Source: Pseudomonas sp. S30 (GTDB lineage: Bacteria > Pseudomonadota > Gammaproteobacteria > Pseudomonadales > Pseudomonadaceae). Taken from it: a stretch of DNA of 64,000 nucleotides. The notes under the pieces are model-generated. The model saw nothing but the letters and a program-made list of their open reading frames with translations, was not told the origin of the DNA and made no database searches. The stretch lies in assembly GCF_016518545.1 (NCBI RefSeq), contig NZ_JACVTO010000020.1, positions 45,873 through 109,872 on the forward strand. Reading direction: 5' to 3'. Of the stretch, positions 35,556 through 43,064 are shown one piece after another (position 1 is the first letter of the stretch; every line of letters starts with the position of its first letter). The position numbers and the translations under genes are program-made.

Positions 35556-36434
35556 TCATCCCAGGAGTGGGCTCAGATCGACAGCGTTCTGCCCCATCGG
35601 CGGGCACCAGTAATAGCCGCCGGTCAAGGGACGGCTGAATCGGTACAACGCATCGACCACACCATCCTCCAGACCGCTCATGCGCCGCAGCTGGGCTTCG
35701 AACGCATCGAACGAGCGCCCCAGTGCGACGAAGGCCAACCCGGCGCCCCGGGTATCGGCCCAGGACACCGAGCGTCGCACCATGAACGCTTCGGGCGCGT
35801 AGCTTTCCTGAGCGGTACGTTTGACATGGGCAGACTCCGGGGCCGCGTCGAGCTCTTCGTTGTCGCTCAAGCGCCTGCCGATGATGTCGTCCTGTTCAGG
35901 CTGTGGCAGCGACTTGAAGTAGTGCATGTCGTGCTTCCAGAGCTGAACGGCAGCGAAGCTGGACCCCGCCATCTGGCCAGCCTGTGAGGGCACGATGGCA
36001 GCCTCGACCGCCTCCTCGTCCCGCGGGTTCTCGGTCCCGTCTTCGTATCCAGTGAGGTCGCGCCCGCCGCGGTGCAGAAACCCATCGACGCTGTCCACCA
36101 GGCTGAACGCCGGAGCCAGCAACTGTTCGAGCGCCTGCGCGCGCAGGTACAGGTCACCGCGCTCATCGCTACGCAGCCATAGCCACAGCGCATGCTGCGT
36201 GGCGGGGTTCGGCACGGCCGCGTCCAGCTGCGGGAAGCTGCGAAGGCCTGGCACGTCGCGCCCCAGGGCCTGGGCCAGTGGCCTGCCCACGCCCAGAATC
36301 AGGTCGCTGCCGTCCACCTCGGGCAGCAGGGCATCGAGCACTGCCGGCAGTGCCTCCAACCTTTGCAGGTCGAAGAACAGATGACAGGCATGGACCGGAA
36401 TCGGGGTGGCGAGCAAACCTTGCTGGAACGACAT
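35556..36434 (-). CDS. Cytosolic B-type DyP peroxidase
   Basis: A 292-residue haem peroxidase without a signal peptide, of the YfeX/B-type DyP group. The GxxDG motif reads GYEDGTENP with catalytic Asp132, and His203 (SAHVKRT) is the expected proximal haem ligand; the C-terminus RPLTGGYYWCPP is typical. It is distinct from the Tat-exported EfeB at 3454. An in-frame TTG seven residues upstream is an alternative start. AAGGA stands about ten bases upstream of the chosen ATG. Related Pseudomonas enzymes oxidise dyes and phenolics, but the natural substrate is unknown. Confidence 0.9.
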   Translation of the reverse strand: MSFQQGLLATPIPVHACHLFFDLQRLEALPAVLDALLPEVDGSDLILGVGRPLAQALGRDVPGLRSFPQLDAAVPNPATQHALWLWLRSDERGDLYLRAQALEQLLAPAFSLVDSVDGFLHRGGRDLTGYEDGTENPRDEEAVEAAIVPSQAGQMAGSSFAAVQLWKHDMHYFKSLPQPEQDDIIGRRLSDNEELDAAPESAHVKRTAQESYAPEAFMVRRSVSWADTRGAGLAFVALGRSFDAFEAQLRRMSGLEDGVVDALYRFSRPLTGGYYWCPPMGQNAVDLSPLLG

Positions 36435-36527
36435 GACGCGCTGATCCTTCGACAAAAAACGCGAATCCTACTGCGCAGCGCCTGGTCTCGCAACGCGCAG
36501 GCCGACGCTGCAGTCAGCAAGCCCGGA

Positions 36528-36992
36528 TCAGCCGCGGCGGCGTTCGCGTAACTGGCGCTTGAGGACCTCGAAAGGAGGGGCGTAGAAGAACCCGAACGAC
36601 ACGCTGTGCTTGCGGCCCTTCACCGCGTGGTGCAGGCGATGCGCTCGGTAGAGCCGCCGCAGATACCCGTGCATGAACCGGGGCTGGCGTGGCCAGTGCC
36701 GATGGAACAGCCCGTCGTGGGCCAGCACATATAGCAGCCCGTACCCCGCCACGCCCGCGCCCACCCATTGCAAGGGGGCATGGCCGGCCCTGCCCAGTGC
36801 CACCAGGGCCGTGGCGAACAGCGCCAGGGCCAGCAGGTACAGATCGTTGGTTTCAAGCGTACCGAGCCGGGGCTCGTGGTGCGAGCGGTGCAGCCACCAG
36901 CCCCAGCCGTGCATGACGTACTTGTGGGCCAGTGTGCCGACACCCTCCATGGCCACGAGCGTGCCGAGCAGCACGAAAAGGTTGAACAGCAT
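36528..36992 (-). CDS. CrtZ-like beta-carotene hydroxylase/fatty-acid hydroxylase family protein
   Basis: A 154-residue integral membrane di-iron hydroxylase. The four histidine clusters of the CrtZ family are visible: HKYVMH and HRSHH in the first half, HDGLFHRH and HRLHH in the second, between about four membrane segments. CrtZ hydroxylates beta-ionone rings of carotenoids. No carotenoid biosynthesis gene occurs in the window, so the substrate may be another lipid. The ATG at 36992 gives the hydrophobic N-terminus MLFNLFVLLGTLVAMEG. It lies upstream of the DyP gene on the same strand with a 93-base gap. Confidence 0.82.
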   Translation of the reverse strand: MLFNLFVLLGTLVAMEGVGTLAHKYVMHGWGWWLHRSHHEPRLGTLETNDLYLLALALFATALVALGRAGHAPLQWVGAGVAGYGLLYVLAHDGLFHRHWPRQPRFMHGYLRRLYRAHRLHHAVKGRKHSVSFGFFYAPPFEVLKRQLRERRRG

Positions 36993-37411
36993 GGGACGGT
37001 CCGGCGCAGAGAACGAAAGTGGCAAGGGTACCATCGCTGAACAAAGCTTCGAAATCGGTAGGACGTTTCGGCGATGAAGGCATTGTCATCAAACTGCCCT
37101 TGATCGATGGCCCGCTCGGGGGTAAGGTCCGCAGCGCAATTTCGCATCCCACCAGGAGTTCCGCATTGGACAGTAGCCCCAGTCGATTGCGACAGGTCCA
37201 CACGGCAAGCTAGTCCGGCAGTCCTCCTGCCCGCTGTCTTGCCGAGCATGGCAGATGGCGGCAGCACCCCTGTTCTGGTGTTCCCCTCCCCCTCGCTTCA
37301 TTCATTCGCCTGCTCCAGGCGCATGTCGTGGTCCTGCGCACTCATTCATTTCATCGGCGTCACACGCTCAGTGCCGCCAGACGGGCGCAAGCCCGCGGAA
37401 AGAGGTTTGCT
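36993..37411. other. Long leader/intergenic region before mgtC
   Basis: A 419-base divergent gap between the CrtZ-like and MgtC genes. No convincing gene is seen. Close to the mgtC start is a compact hairpin CGGGC-GCAA-GCCCG (37382-37395) with a GNRA tetraloop. AGAGG (37401-37405), the ribosome site, lies right behind it, so the hairpin could affect translation. I recognise no known riboswitch. Confidence 0.45.
37382..37395 (+). promoter_or_regulatory. GNRA-loop hairpin before the mgtC ribosome site
   Basis: Five-bp GC stem capped by GCAA, six bases upstream of the ribosome site of the mgtC-like gene. Possible part of a structured 5' leader; regulatory role not shown by the sequence. Confidence 0.35.
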
Positions 37412-38125
37412 ATGGATTGGAAAGTCTTCCTGCTGCGCGTCAGCGTGGCACTCGCCCTCGGCGCGCTGATCGGCGCCGAACGTCAACTGCGTCAGCGCCT
37501 GACCGGCCTGCGCACCAATGCGCTGGTCAGCACTGGCGCCTGTCTGTTCGTATTGATGACCCAGGCGGTACCCGGCATGGAGCCCAGCGACGCCTCGCGT
37601 ATCGCAGCCTATGTCGTGTCGGGCATCGGCTTTCTCGGCGGCGGTGTGATCATGCGCGACGGCTTCAACGTGCGCGGCCTGAACACTGCCGCGACCCTGT
37701 GGTGCACCGCTGCCGTTGGAATCCTGTGCAGCCTCGGGCTACTGCTCGAGGCGACGCTGGGCAGCCTCACGGTGCTGTGCGCCAACATCCTCCTGCGAGA
37801 CATCGCCCAGCGCCTCGATCGCCAGGACGTGGTCCCGGCCAGCGAGGTGGAACAGCAGTTCGAGGTGCGCATCGTCTGCCGCACCGAAGACGAGATCCAG
37901 GTCCGCAGCCTGATGCTGCACAGCCTGAGCGATCCCGGGCTGCGCCTGCAATCGCTGCACAGCGAGGACCTGCCCGACGCCCAACGCCTGGAAGTGCGCG
38001 CCGAGCTGCTCGGCTCGCCCCAGGCACCGGCTCAACTGGAGCGTCTGGTCAGTCGGGTAAGCCTGGAGAAAGGCGTCAGCGCGGTGCGCTGGCAGCGCCA
38101 TGCGCAGCCGGAGCTTGCCGACTGA
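37412..38125 (+). CDS. mgtC: MgtC/SapB-family membrane protein
   Basis: A 237-residue member of the MgtC/SapB family. The N-terminal membrane domain (about residues 1-130) shows LALGALIGAERQLRQR, GLRTNALVSTGACLFVL and SGIGFLGGGVIMRDG with VRGLNTAATLWCTAAVG, all characteristic. The C-terminal soluble domain (about 150-230) is ACT-like, as in true MgtC proteins. MgtC supports growth in low magnesium and virulence by inhibiting the F-type ATP synthase in Salmonella. The long leader would suit magnesium-responsive control. The start at 37412 follows AGAGG. Confidence 0.87.
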   Translation: MDWKVFLLRVSVALALGALIGAERQLRQRLTGLRTNALVSTGACLFVLMTQAVPGMEPSDASRIAAYVVSGIGFLGGGVIMRDGFNVRGLNTAATLWCTAAVGILCSLGLLLEATLGSLTVLCANILLRDIAQRLDRQDVVPASEVEQQFEVRIVCRTEDEIQVRSLMLHSLSDPGLRLQSLHSEDLPDAQRLEVRAELLGSPQAPAQLERLVSRVSLEKGVSAVRWQRHAQPELAD

Positions 38126-38134
38126 CTGCATGCC

Positions 38135-38542
38135 TCAGGCGCCCTCGCGGGTGTGCCGCTCACGCTGTTCCTGACGCTCCTTGGCTTCGAAGCACAGGGT
38201 CGCGGTAGGCCTCAACAGCAGGCGGCGCAGCCCGATCGGTTCGCCGGTTTCCTCGCACCAGCCATAATCGCCTCGGGCCAGACGCTCCAGCGCCTGGTCG
38301 ATCTTGTCGAGCAGACGTTTTTCCCGCTCCAGCGACCGCAACTGCCACTGGCGCGCCTCCTCGGCACTGCCCAGGTCGGCCGGGTCGCTGTGCACTTCCT
38401 GCTCGCGTAGCGCGCGGAACTCCTGGTCGATGCGCGCCTGCAAGTCGGTACGCTGGGCCAGCAGCAGGTTGCGGAAGAATTGTCGCTGAGGCTCGTTCAT
38501 GTAGGCCTCGGGGGCCTGGCCAAGCAAATCGTCTTCGGTCAT
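38135..38542 (-). CDS. dksA2: DksA2-like RNA polymerase secondary-channel regulator (zinc-independent type)
   Basis: A 135-residue DksA-family protein that should bind RNA polymerase and potentiate ppGpp. The coiled-coil tip has DPADLGSAEE with acidic residues Asp53/Asp56. In place of the four-cysteine zinc finger it has Cys96-x2-Thr99 (CEET) and Cys117-x2-Ala120 (CFEA), the same pattern as P. aeruginosa DksA2, which works without zinc and replaces DksA in zinc starvation. It is 26 bases downstream of the dihydroorotase gene, with a palindromic operator in front of that gene, so it is probably part of a zinc-sparing operon. Confidence 0.88.
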   Translation of the reverse strand: MTEDDLLGQAPEAYMNEPQRQFFRNLLLAQRTDLQARIDQEFRALREQEVHSDPADLGSAEEARQWQLRSLEREKRLLDKIDQALERLARGDYGWCEETGEPIGLRRLLLRPTATLCFEAKERQEQRERHTREGA

Positions 38543-38568
38543 GGGTCATGCTCGTGCAAGAAGAAGGG

Positions 38569-39906
38569 TCATCGGTCGAACTCCAACGCCAGCCCTTGGC
38601 AGTCCGCCTGCACCTGACCCTGGTGCCAGGCGAGCTGGCCGGAAACCAGCGTGGTACGCACGGCGTGATCGAAGGCGTGGTGCTGCAATGGTGTCCAGCC
38701 GCAATGGGCCAGCACAGCGTCGTCAGTCACGGCACGCGGGGTCTGCAGGGCTTCGACCAGCACCAGATCGGCCCAGTAGCCCTCGCGCACGAAACCGCGA
38801 TCCCGGATACCGAACAGTCGAGCCACCGCGTGGCTGGTCTTTTCAACCATCTTGGGCAGGCTCAGCACGCCCTCGGCCACCAGTTGCAGGGCAGCCGGCA
38901 AGGCATGCTGCACCAGGGGCAGGCCAGAAGGTGCCTGGGCGTAGGGGCGCTGCTTGTCTGCCAGGGTGTGGGGGGCATGGTCGGTGCCGATCACGTCGAT
39001 CACGTCGCCTGCCAGCGCCAGGCGCAAGGCATCACGGTCCGAGCGGCTCTTGATCGACGGGTTGCACTTGATCAAATGGCCCAGCTGGGCGTAATCGCGG
39101 TCGTCGAACAGCAGATGATGCAGGCACACCTCGGCGGTGATGCGCTTGTCGCATACCGCACCTGAAGCGAACAGAGCCAGCTCTCGGGCGCTGGTCAGGT
39201 GCAGGACATGCAAGCGCGTGCCCAGGCGACGCGCCATGGCCACGGCCAGCGAGGAGGAGCGATAGCAAGCGTCGACATCGCGAATCAGCGGATGCGCGCA
39301 GGCTGGAATCTCATCGCCATGTTCGGCGCGCCACCGCGCTTCGTTGGCCAGGATGCTCGGGGTGTGCTCGCAATGGGCCAGCAGGATCGTCGGGCAGTCG
39401 CTGAACAGGCGCTCGAGCACGACGGGATCGTCGACCAGCATGTTGCCTGTGGAGGCCCCCATGAACACCTTCACTCCGGCGACCTCGCGTGGATCCAGGG
39501 CCGCGATGGTATCGAGGTTGTCGCGACTGACGCCGAAGTGGAAGCCGTAATTGGCCCGAGCGCCGGCGGCGGCGCGACGTTTCTTGTCGACCAGTGCTTC
39601 CAGGGTCAAGGTGGCAGGATCGGTATTGGGCATGTCCATGAAGCTGGTGATACCGCCGGCCACCGCAGCGCGCGACTCGCTGGCCAGCGTGCCCTTGTGA
39701 GGCGCGCCCGGTTCACGAAAGTGCACCTGGTCGTCGATCATTCCAGGCATCAGCCACTGACCCTGGGCATCGATCTGCCGCCGAGCACGGACACCCTCGA
39801 TGCTCGAGGCGATCTTGTCGATACGCCCGCGCGTCACCTGCACATCGGCCTCGAAGATTCGTCCTTCGTTGATGACGCGGGCGTTGCGTATCAACAGGTC
39901 GACCAT
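38569..39906 (-). CDS. Dihydroorotase paralogue (PyrC2/PyrQ-like)
   Basis: A 445-residue amidohydrolase of the type I dihydroorotase group, which cyclises carbamoyl-aspartate in pyrimidine synthesis. Motifs: MPGMIDDQVHFREPG (about residues 53-67), FMDMPNT, GVKVFMGASTGN with the candidate carbamylated lysine, LLAHCEHT, and GTDHAPHTL with the catalytic aspartate. The first histidine of the usual HxH metal motif is Gln60, a variation seen in this subgroup. In P. aeruginosa a comparable gene belongs to the Zur-controlled set with dksA2. Two adjacent ATGs (39909 and 39906) are possible starts. Confidence 0.85.
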   Translation of the reverse strand: MVDLLIRNARVINEGRIFEADVQVTRGRIDKIASSIEGVRARRQIDAQGQWLMPGMIDDQVHFREPGAPHKGTLASESRAAVAGGITSFMDMPNTDPATLTLEALVDKKRRAAAGARANYGFHFGVSRDNLDTIAALDPREVAGVKVFMGASTGNMLVDDPVVLERLFSDCPTILLAHCEHTPSILANEARWRAEHGDEIPACAHPLIRDVDACYRSSSLAVAMARRLGTRLHVLHLTSARELALFASGAVCDKRITAEVCLHHLLFDDRDYAQLGHLIKCNPSIKSRSDRDALRLALAGDVIDVIGTDHAPHTLADKQRPYAQAPSGLPLVQHALPAALQLVAEGVLSLPKMVEKTSHAVARLFGIRDRGFVREGYWADLVLVEALQTPRAVTDDAVLAHCGWTPLQHHAFDHAVRTTLVSGQLAWHQGQVQADCQGLALEFDR

Positions 39907-40031
39907 CATGGCCACTGCGCCGAGCCGGCAAGCGCTGTGGCGATGCAGAGCCACGATGGCAGGATGCCGCGATTGTGGAATGAGAGCTGGGAATACATGT
40001 CGAGAGCCCGAGGTAAGAACGATCTCTAAAT

Positions 40032-40049
40032 GCTACGTTATAACGTAGC
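40032..40049. promoter_or_regulatory. 18-bp perfect palindrome, candidate Zur operator
   Basis: GCTACGTTATAACGTAGC is exactly self-complementary and lies 126 bases upstream of the dihydroorotase/dksA2-like operon. Its GTTATAAC core resembles Zur boxes of gammaproteobacteria (GTTATA-N-TATAAC), but without the central spacer. The genes behind it belong to a known zinc-limitation set, which supports Zur. Confidence 0.6.
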
Positions 40050-40085
40050 TTTTTCAAGCTCTTTCCTTGGGCTGCCGAAATGACC

Positions 40086-40880
40086 TCAGGACTGCTTGCG
40101 CGCCGCCAGCTCGATCCATACAGGCGCATGGTCACTGGCCTTGGGTTCATTGCGCACCCACGCATCGACGCCCACGCGCTGCAAGTAAGGTGCGAGGGCA
40201 GAATTGAGCAGCAGGTGATCGATACGCAAGCCGCAGTTGCGCGCCCAGTGGTTACGGAAATAGTCCCAGAACGTGTAGACCTGTGTATCCGGGTGCAGAT
40301 GGCGCACTGCATCGACCCAGCCCTGCTCGAGCAGACGCTGATAACGGCTGCGCGATTCGGGTTGAAGCAGTGCATCCTTCAGCCATGAGCGCGTATCGTA
40401 CACGTCCAAGTCGGTGGGTATCACGTTGTAGTCGCCTGCCAACACCACAGGATGCTCACTCTGTTGCAGGTGGTGCGCATGCTCGATGAGTCGATCGAAC
40501 CAGCGCAGCTTGTAGTCGAATTTCGGTCCCGGTTGAGGATTGCCGTTAGGCAGATATAGGCAGCCGACCACAATACCCTGCACGGCCGCTTCGAGATAGC
40601 GCGCCTGTTCGTCCTGCTCCATGCCTGGCAGCCCACGACGAATCTCCAGCGGCTCGCTGTCACGCGCCAGAATCGCCACCCCGTTCCACGACGGCTGCCC
40701 CTGGTACAGACAACCATAGCCTGCCGATTCCAACGCACCACGCGGAAAGGCCTTGTCGGCGGCCTTGAGCTCCTGAAGGCACACGACATCCGGCCGCTCT
40801 CGATCCAGCCAGGCCAGCAACGCAGGAAGCCGACTGCGAATGCCATTGAGGTTGAACGTGGCGATCTTCAGCGCCTTCAT
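40086..40880 (-). CDS. Exodeoxyribonuclease III family protein
   Basis: A 264-residue AP endonuclease/exonuclease of the ExoIII family acting in base excision repair. The family motifs are present: IATFNLNGIRSRLPALLAWL at the N-terminus, VVCLQELKA with the metal-binding Glu, GVAILARD, LAGDYNVIPTDLDVYD, and the C-terminal RIDHLLLN and ASDHAPVW with the catalytic Asp-His pair. Length is normal. It may be xthA or a paralogue, so no symbol is assigned. The ATG overlaps the stop of an 80-residue gene by four bases. Confidence 0.92.
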   Translation of the reverse strand: MKALKIATFNLNGIRSRLPALLAWLDRERPDVVCLQELKAADKAFPRGALESAGYGCLYQGQPSWNGVAILARDSEPLEIRRGLPGMEQDEQARYLEAAVQGIVVGCLYLPNGNPQPGPKFDYKLRWFDRLIEHAHHLQQSEHPVVLAGDYNVIPTDLDVYDTRSWLKDALLQPESRSRYQRLLEQGWVDAVRHLHPDTQVYTFWDYFRNHWARNCGLRIDHLLLNSALAPYLQRVGVDAWVRNEPKASDHAPVWIELAARKQS

Positions 40881-41119
40881 GTGTTCGGATCGCTCACATG
40901 GCAGCGGACCGCCTCGTCCACTGCGTCCATATGTGCCTGGTCAGCCAGAGCCTTGAGTGCCAGCCAATCGTCCCACGCCAGGGCCCCCTCGTCCCGCAAG
41001 GCCTGGGCGGTGTGGAGCAAGCCTTGGTGATACGCGTCGGGCGACGCCTGCCGATAACTGGCGTCGTCGTACTGCGCATACCACTGGGCGAGTTCGGGAA
41101 GGGTACGGTCGATACTCAT
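40877..41119 (-). CDS. Small hypothetical protein upstream of exonuclease III
   Basis: An 80-residue acidic, Ala/Asp-rich helical protein with no recognised domain (MSIDRTLPELAQWYAQYDDA at the start). Its stop overlaps the exonuclease III start by ATGA, so the two are translationally coupled. The start ATG at 41119 follows GAGG at nine bases. An in-frame ATG five residues upstream is less well placed. Coupling hints at a link with DNA repair, but no function can be given. Confidence 0.65.
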   Translation of the reverse strand: MSIDRTLPELAQWYAQYDDASYRQASPDAYHQGLLHTAQALRDEGALAWDDWLALKALADQAHMDAVDEAVRCHVSDPNT

Positions 41120-41351
41120 GAAGGCGATCCTCACGCGGGGCGATACAGGTGTGAGCCCCCTGCCCCGTCAACGTTCAACGTCCGCGGCTGGAGAAAATTC
41201 AAACTTTCAACGCCGTTTCGGGCTCAACCGGATGCGACGCTACCGTCGCGTTCACCGATCTTGCCGGTGTGTACTGACCTGTTGAATCGGCCAGGCCGCT
41301 CGGGTTCAGCCCCCGGCAGAATGAGTCACCAGAGAATGGAAGAGACTTGCC

Positions 41352-41603
41352 ATGAGCAACGATGAACTGCGAACCGAGGTATTGACCCGACTGCGACACG
41401 CCCACCCAAATGGGCTGGGCAAGGAAGTGCTGGACAACTACCGTGGAGAGAAAGCCGTGGCCGGAATGCTTCGGACGCTGCAGACGGAGGGGCTTATTCA
41501 TGATGGCAGCGTCATCGAGGCGCCGGGTCATGAAGTCGATCTGCACTACCCCATCAAGCTGACCAGCGCGGGCGTGGAAGCGGCGAAGAAAGTAGAGGCC
41601 TGA
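41352..41603 (+). CDS. Small hypothetical protein, winged-helix-like
   Basis: An 83-residue protein with two helices, then a stretch resembling a winged helix (GEKAVAGMLRTLQTEGLIHDG, followed by a beta hairpin LHYPIKLTSAGVEAA). This could be a small DNA-binding or regulatory fold, but the evidence is structural impression only. GAAGAGACTTGCC precedes the ATG. It is isolated, with a 232-base gap upstream that shows no other gene. Confidence 0.65.
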   Translation: MSNDELRTEVLTRLRHAHPNGLGKEVLDNYRGEKAVAGMLRTLQTEGLIHDGSVIEAPGHEVDLHYPIKLTSAGVEAAKKVEA

Positions 41604-41656
41604 CCTGCCCGACCCGGCGCCCGATCAGCGAGGCGCCGGAGTCTATACAGGGTGTG

Positions 41657-41833
41657 TCAGTGCTTGCTCTTCTTTTCCCTGTCCCTGGGCGGTATGGACG
41701 GGCCTTCAGGGTCCACCTGCGGATCCCCCAGATCCGGCGAGTCCGGATCGAATCCCAGATCTCCTTTCTTCGAACTGTTCTGCGAAGAGTGCGGGCCCTG
41801 CTGCGGTTGAGTAGGACGCTTGTGTTCGGTCAT
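41657..41833 (-). CDS. Small hydrophilic hypothetical protein (58 residues)
   Basis: A 58-codon frame starting MTEHKRPTQPQQG with GGAGAG as ribosome site. The product is rich in Pro, Asp, Lys and Gln and has paired DPDSPDLGDPQ acidic repeats before a lysine-rich C-terminus (REKKSKH). It is probably disordered. No family is recognised. It is convergent with the 83-residue gene and directly downstream of the KfrA-like gene. Confidence 0.6.
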   Translation of the reverse strand: MTEHKRPTQPQQGPHSSQNSSKKGDLGFDPDSPDLGDPQVDPEGPSIPPRDREKKSKH

Positions 41834-41870
41834 GGTCGGCTCTCCAGGCGAATGTCTAATGCAGAGCGCG

Positions 41871-42872
41871 TCAGCGGTCGGAAGTTTGATTTATCTGCGA
41901 CTCGGCGTCCTTCACGGCGAGCAGTTCTGCGTACTGTCGCTCGCTCAGGGCCGCCCGCTCCTGCAGCCGCTCTATGGTCAGCATCTGATCGATGTTCTCG
42001 TCGCGCAGATTAGCGAGCGCTTGTCGATCGAGTTCCCATTGCCGCCGCAGCTCCTCACTAGCACCCTGGGCTTGCGCCAGAATCGAGCGCAGGCCCTGGA
42101 CTTGGGCATCGCGCTGTTCCAGCTGCGCCTCATGACGCGTGGACTGCGCCTGGTGTTGGCGAGTCTCGGTCAACAACCGCTCATTGTCCCGGTGCGCTCG
42201 CGTGAGTTCTTCCTGGCGCACGACCATCCCTTGCTGCAACTGGCGCAGCTCCACCTGCAATTGCTGGACCTGGGCTTCATGCCGCCGCTGATCCTGGTCG
42301 CGTTGCTCGCGGCTGGCACTGCGGTAGTGCTCCAGGGCATCCCGGGCGTTGCGATGTTTGTCTTCCAGAGAGCGAATGTGTTCGTCCTTGTCGGCCAAGC
42401 GCTCCTGCAACTGGGCCACGGACTGATTGAGCGTCGCCCCCCGCAGTTGCTCCGCCTGCAGGCTGGCGAGGGCCGTTTCGAGCTGTTCCGACTGTGCCTG
42501 CAAGGCACTGGCCTGGATCTGCTCACGCTGGTGCGCATCAGCCAATGCCTGGCGTGCCTCCTGCAACTGCGCCTGCACTTGTGTCATCTGCTCGTCGAAC
42601 AAAGCCTGCGCCTCTATCAGTCGCGCCTCGGCTTCCTCGCGCAACTGCTCTGCCACCTGTTCCACATAACGGCCCAGGGTATCGCTCAGGGCCTGTGAAG
42701 CGATCGCCGGCGCCGAGGCTTCGAGTTCCTTCATGTAACGATGGATCGTGGTTTTCGACCCTGTATTACCGAGCTCGATGCGGACGGCGTCGATGCTGGG
42801 ATGCTCGCCGCGGGCAAGAATCGCCTGCCGGGCCTGCTGCACCACAGCTTTGTTGATACCGCCACGGGCCAT
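41871..42872 (-). CDS. KfrA-like DNA-binding coiled-coil protein
   Basis: A 333-residue protein with the KfrA N-terminal DNA-binding domain (about residues 5-60: VVQQARQAILARGEHPSIDAVR then GNTGSKTTIHRYMKELE). A very long coiled coil rich in Glu, Gln, Arg and Leu runs to the C-terminus (for example LQAEQLRGATLNQSVAQLQERL). KfrA of IncP plasmids is an autorepressor that forms filaments and helps plasmid stability; chromosomal homologues occur in Pseudomonas with unclear function. Palindromic sites just upstream of the start fit autoregulation. Confidence 0.85.
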   Translation of the reverse strand: MARGGINKAVVQQARQAILARGEHPSIDAVRIELGNTGSKTTIHRYMKELEASAPAIASQALSDTLGRYVEQVAEQLREEAEARLIEAQALFDEQMTQVQAQLQEARQALADAHQREQIQASALQAQSEQLETALASLQAEQLRGATLNQSVAQLQERLADKDEHIRSLEDKHRNARDALEHYRSASREQRDQDQRRHEAQVQQLQVELRQLQQGMVVRQEELTRAHRDNERLLTETRQHQAQSTRHEAQLEQRDAQVQGLRSILAQAQGASEELRRQWELDRQALANLRDENIDQMLTIERLQERAALSERQYAELLAVKDAESQINQTSDR

Positions 42873-42891
42873 CGCTGCCTCCTATGATTTC

Positions 42892-42903
42892 GTAATGTGT
42901 TAC
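42892..42903. promoter_or_regulatory. Inverted repeat upstream of the kfrA-like gene (site 1)
   Basis: GTAATGTGTTAC: GTAA and TTAC arms around four bases, 20 bases upstream of the kfrA-like start codon. Candidate operator for autorepression. Confidence 0.45.
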
Positions 42904-42908
42904 GTACC

Positions 42909-42920
42909 ATGTAATTACAT
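42909..42920. promoter_or_regulatory. Perfect palindrome upstream of the kfrA-like gene (site 2)
   Basis: ATGTAATTACAT is exactly self-complementary and shares the GTAA/TTAC arms of site 1, five bases away. Together they form a likely operator pair. Confidence 0.5.
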
Positions 42921-42997
42921 ACTACAAACTGCCGATTTTCCACTTAAATTTCTCGAAAGCAACACAGTGAATAATCGCGGGTTATCGAATATCAGGC

Positions 42998-43027
42998 AAA
43001 AAAAGCCCAGCGAGCAGGACGCTGGGC
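42998..43027 (-). terminator. Rho-independent terminator of the phosphatase gene
   Basis: On the minus strand, GCCCAGCG pairs with CGCTGGGC around a seven-base loop, followed by seven Ts (42998-43004). It lies 38 bases beyond the stop of the phosphatase gene at 43065. Confidence 0.88.
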
Positions 43028-43064
43028 GTACGGTTGGTTGCATGAGCGGTCGGATCGAGGAATT

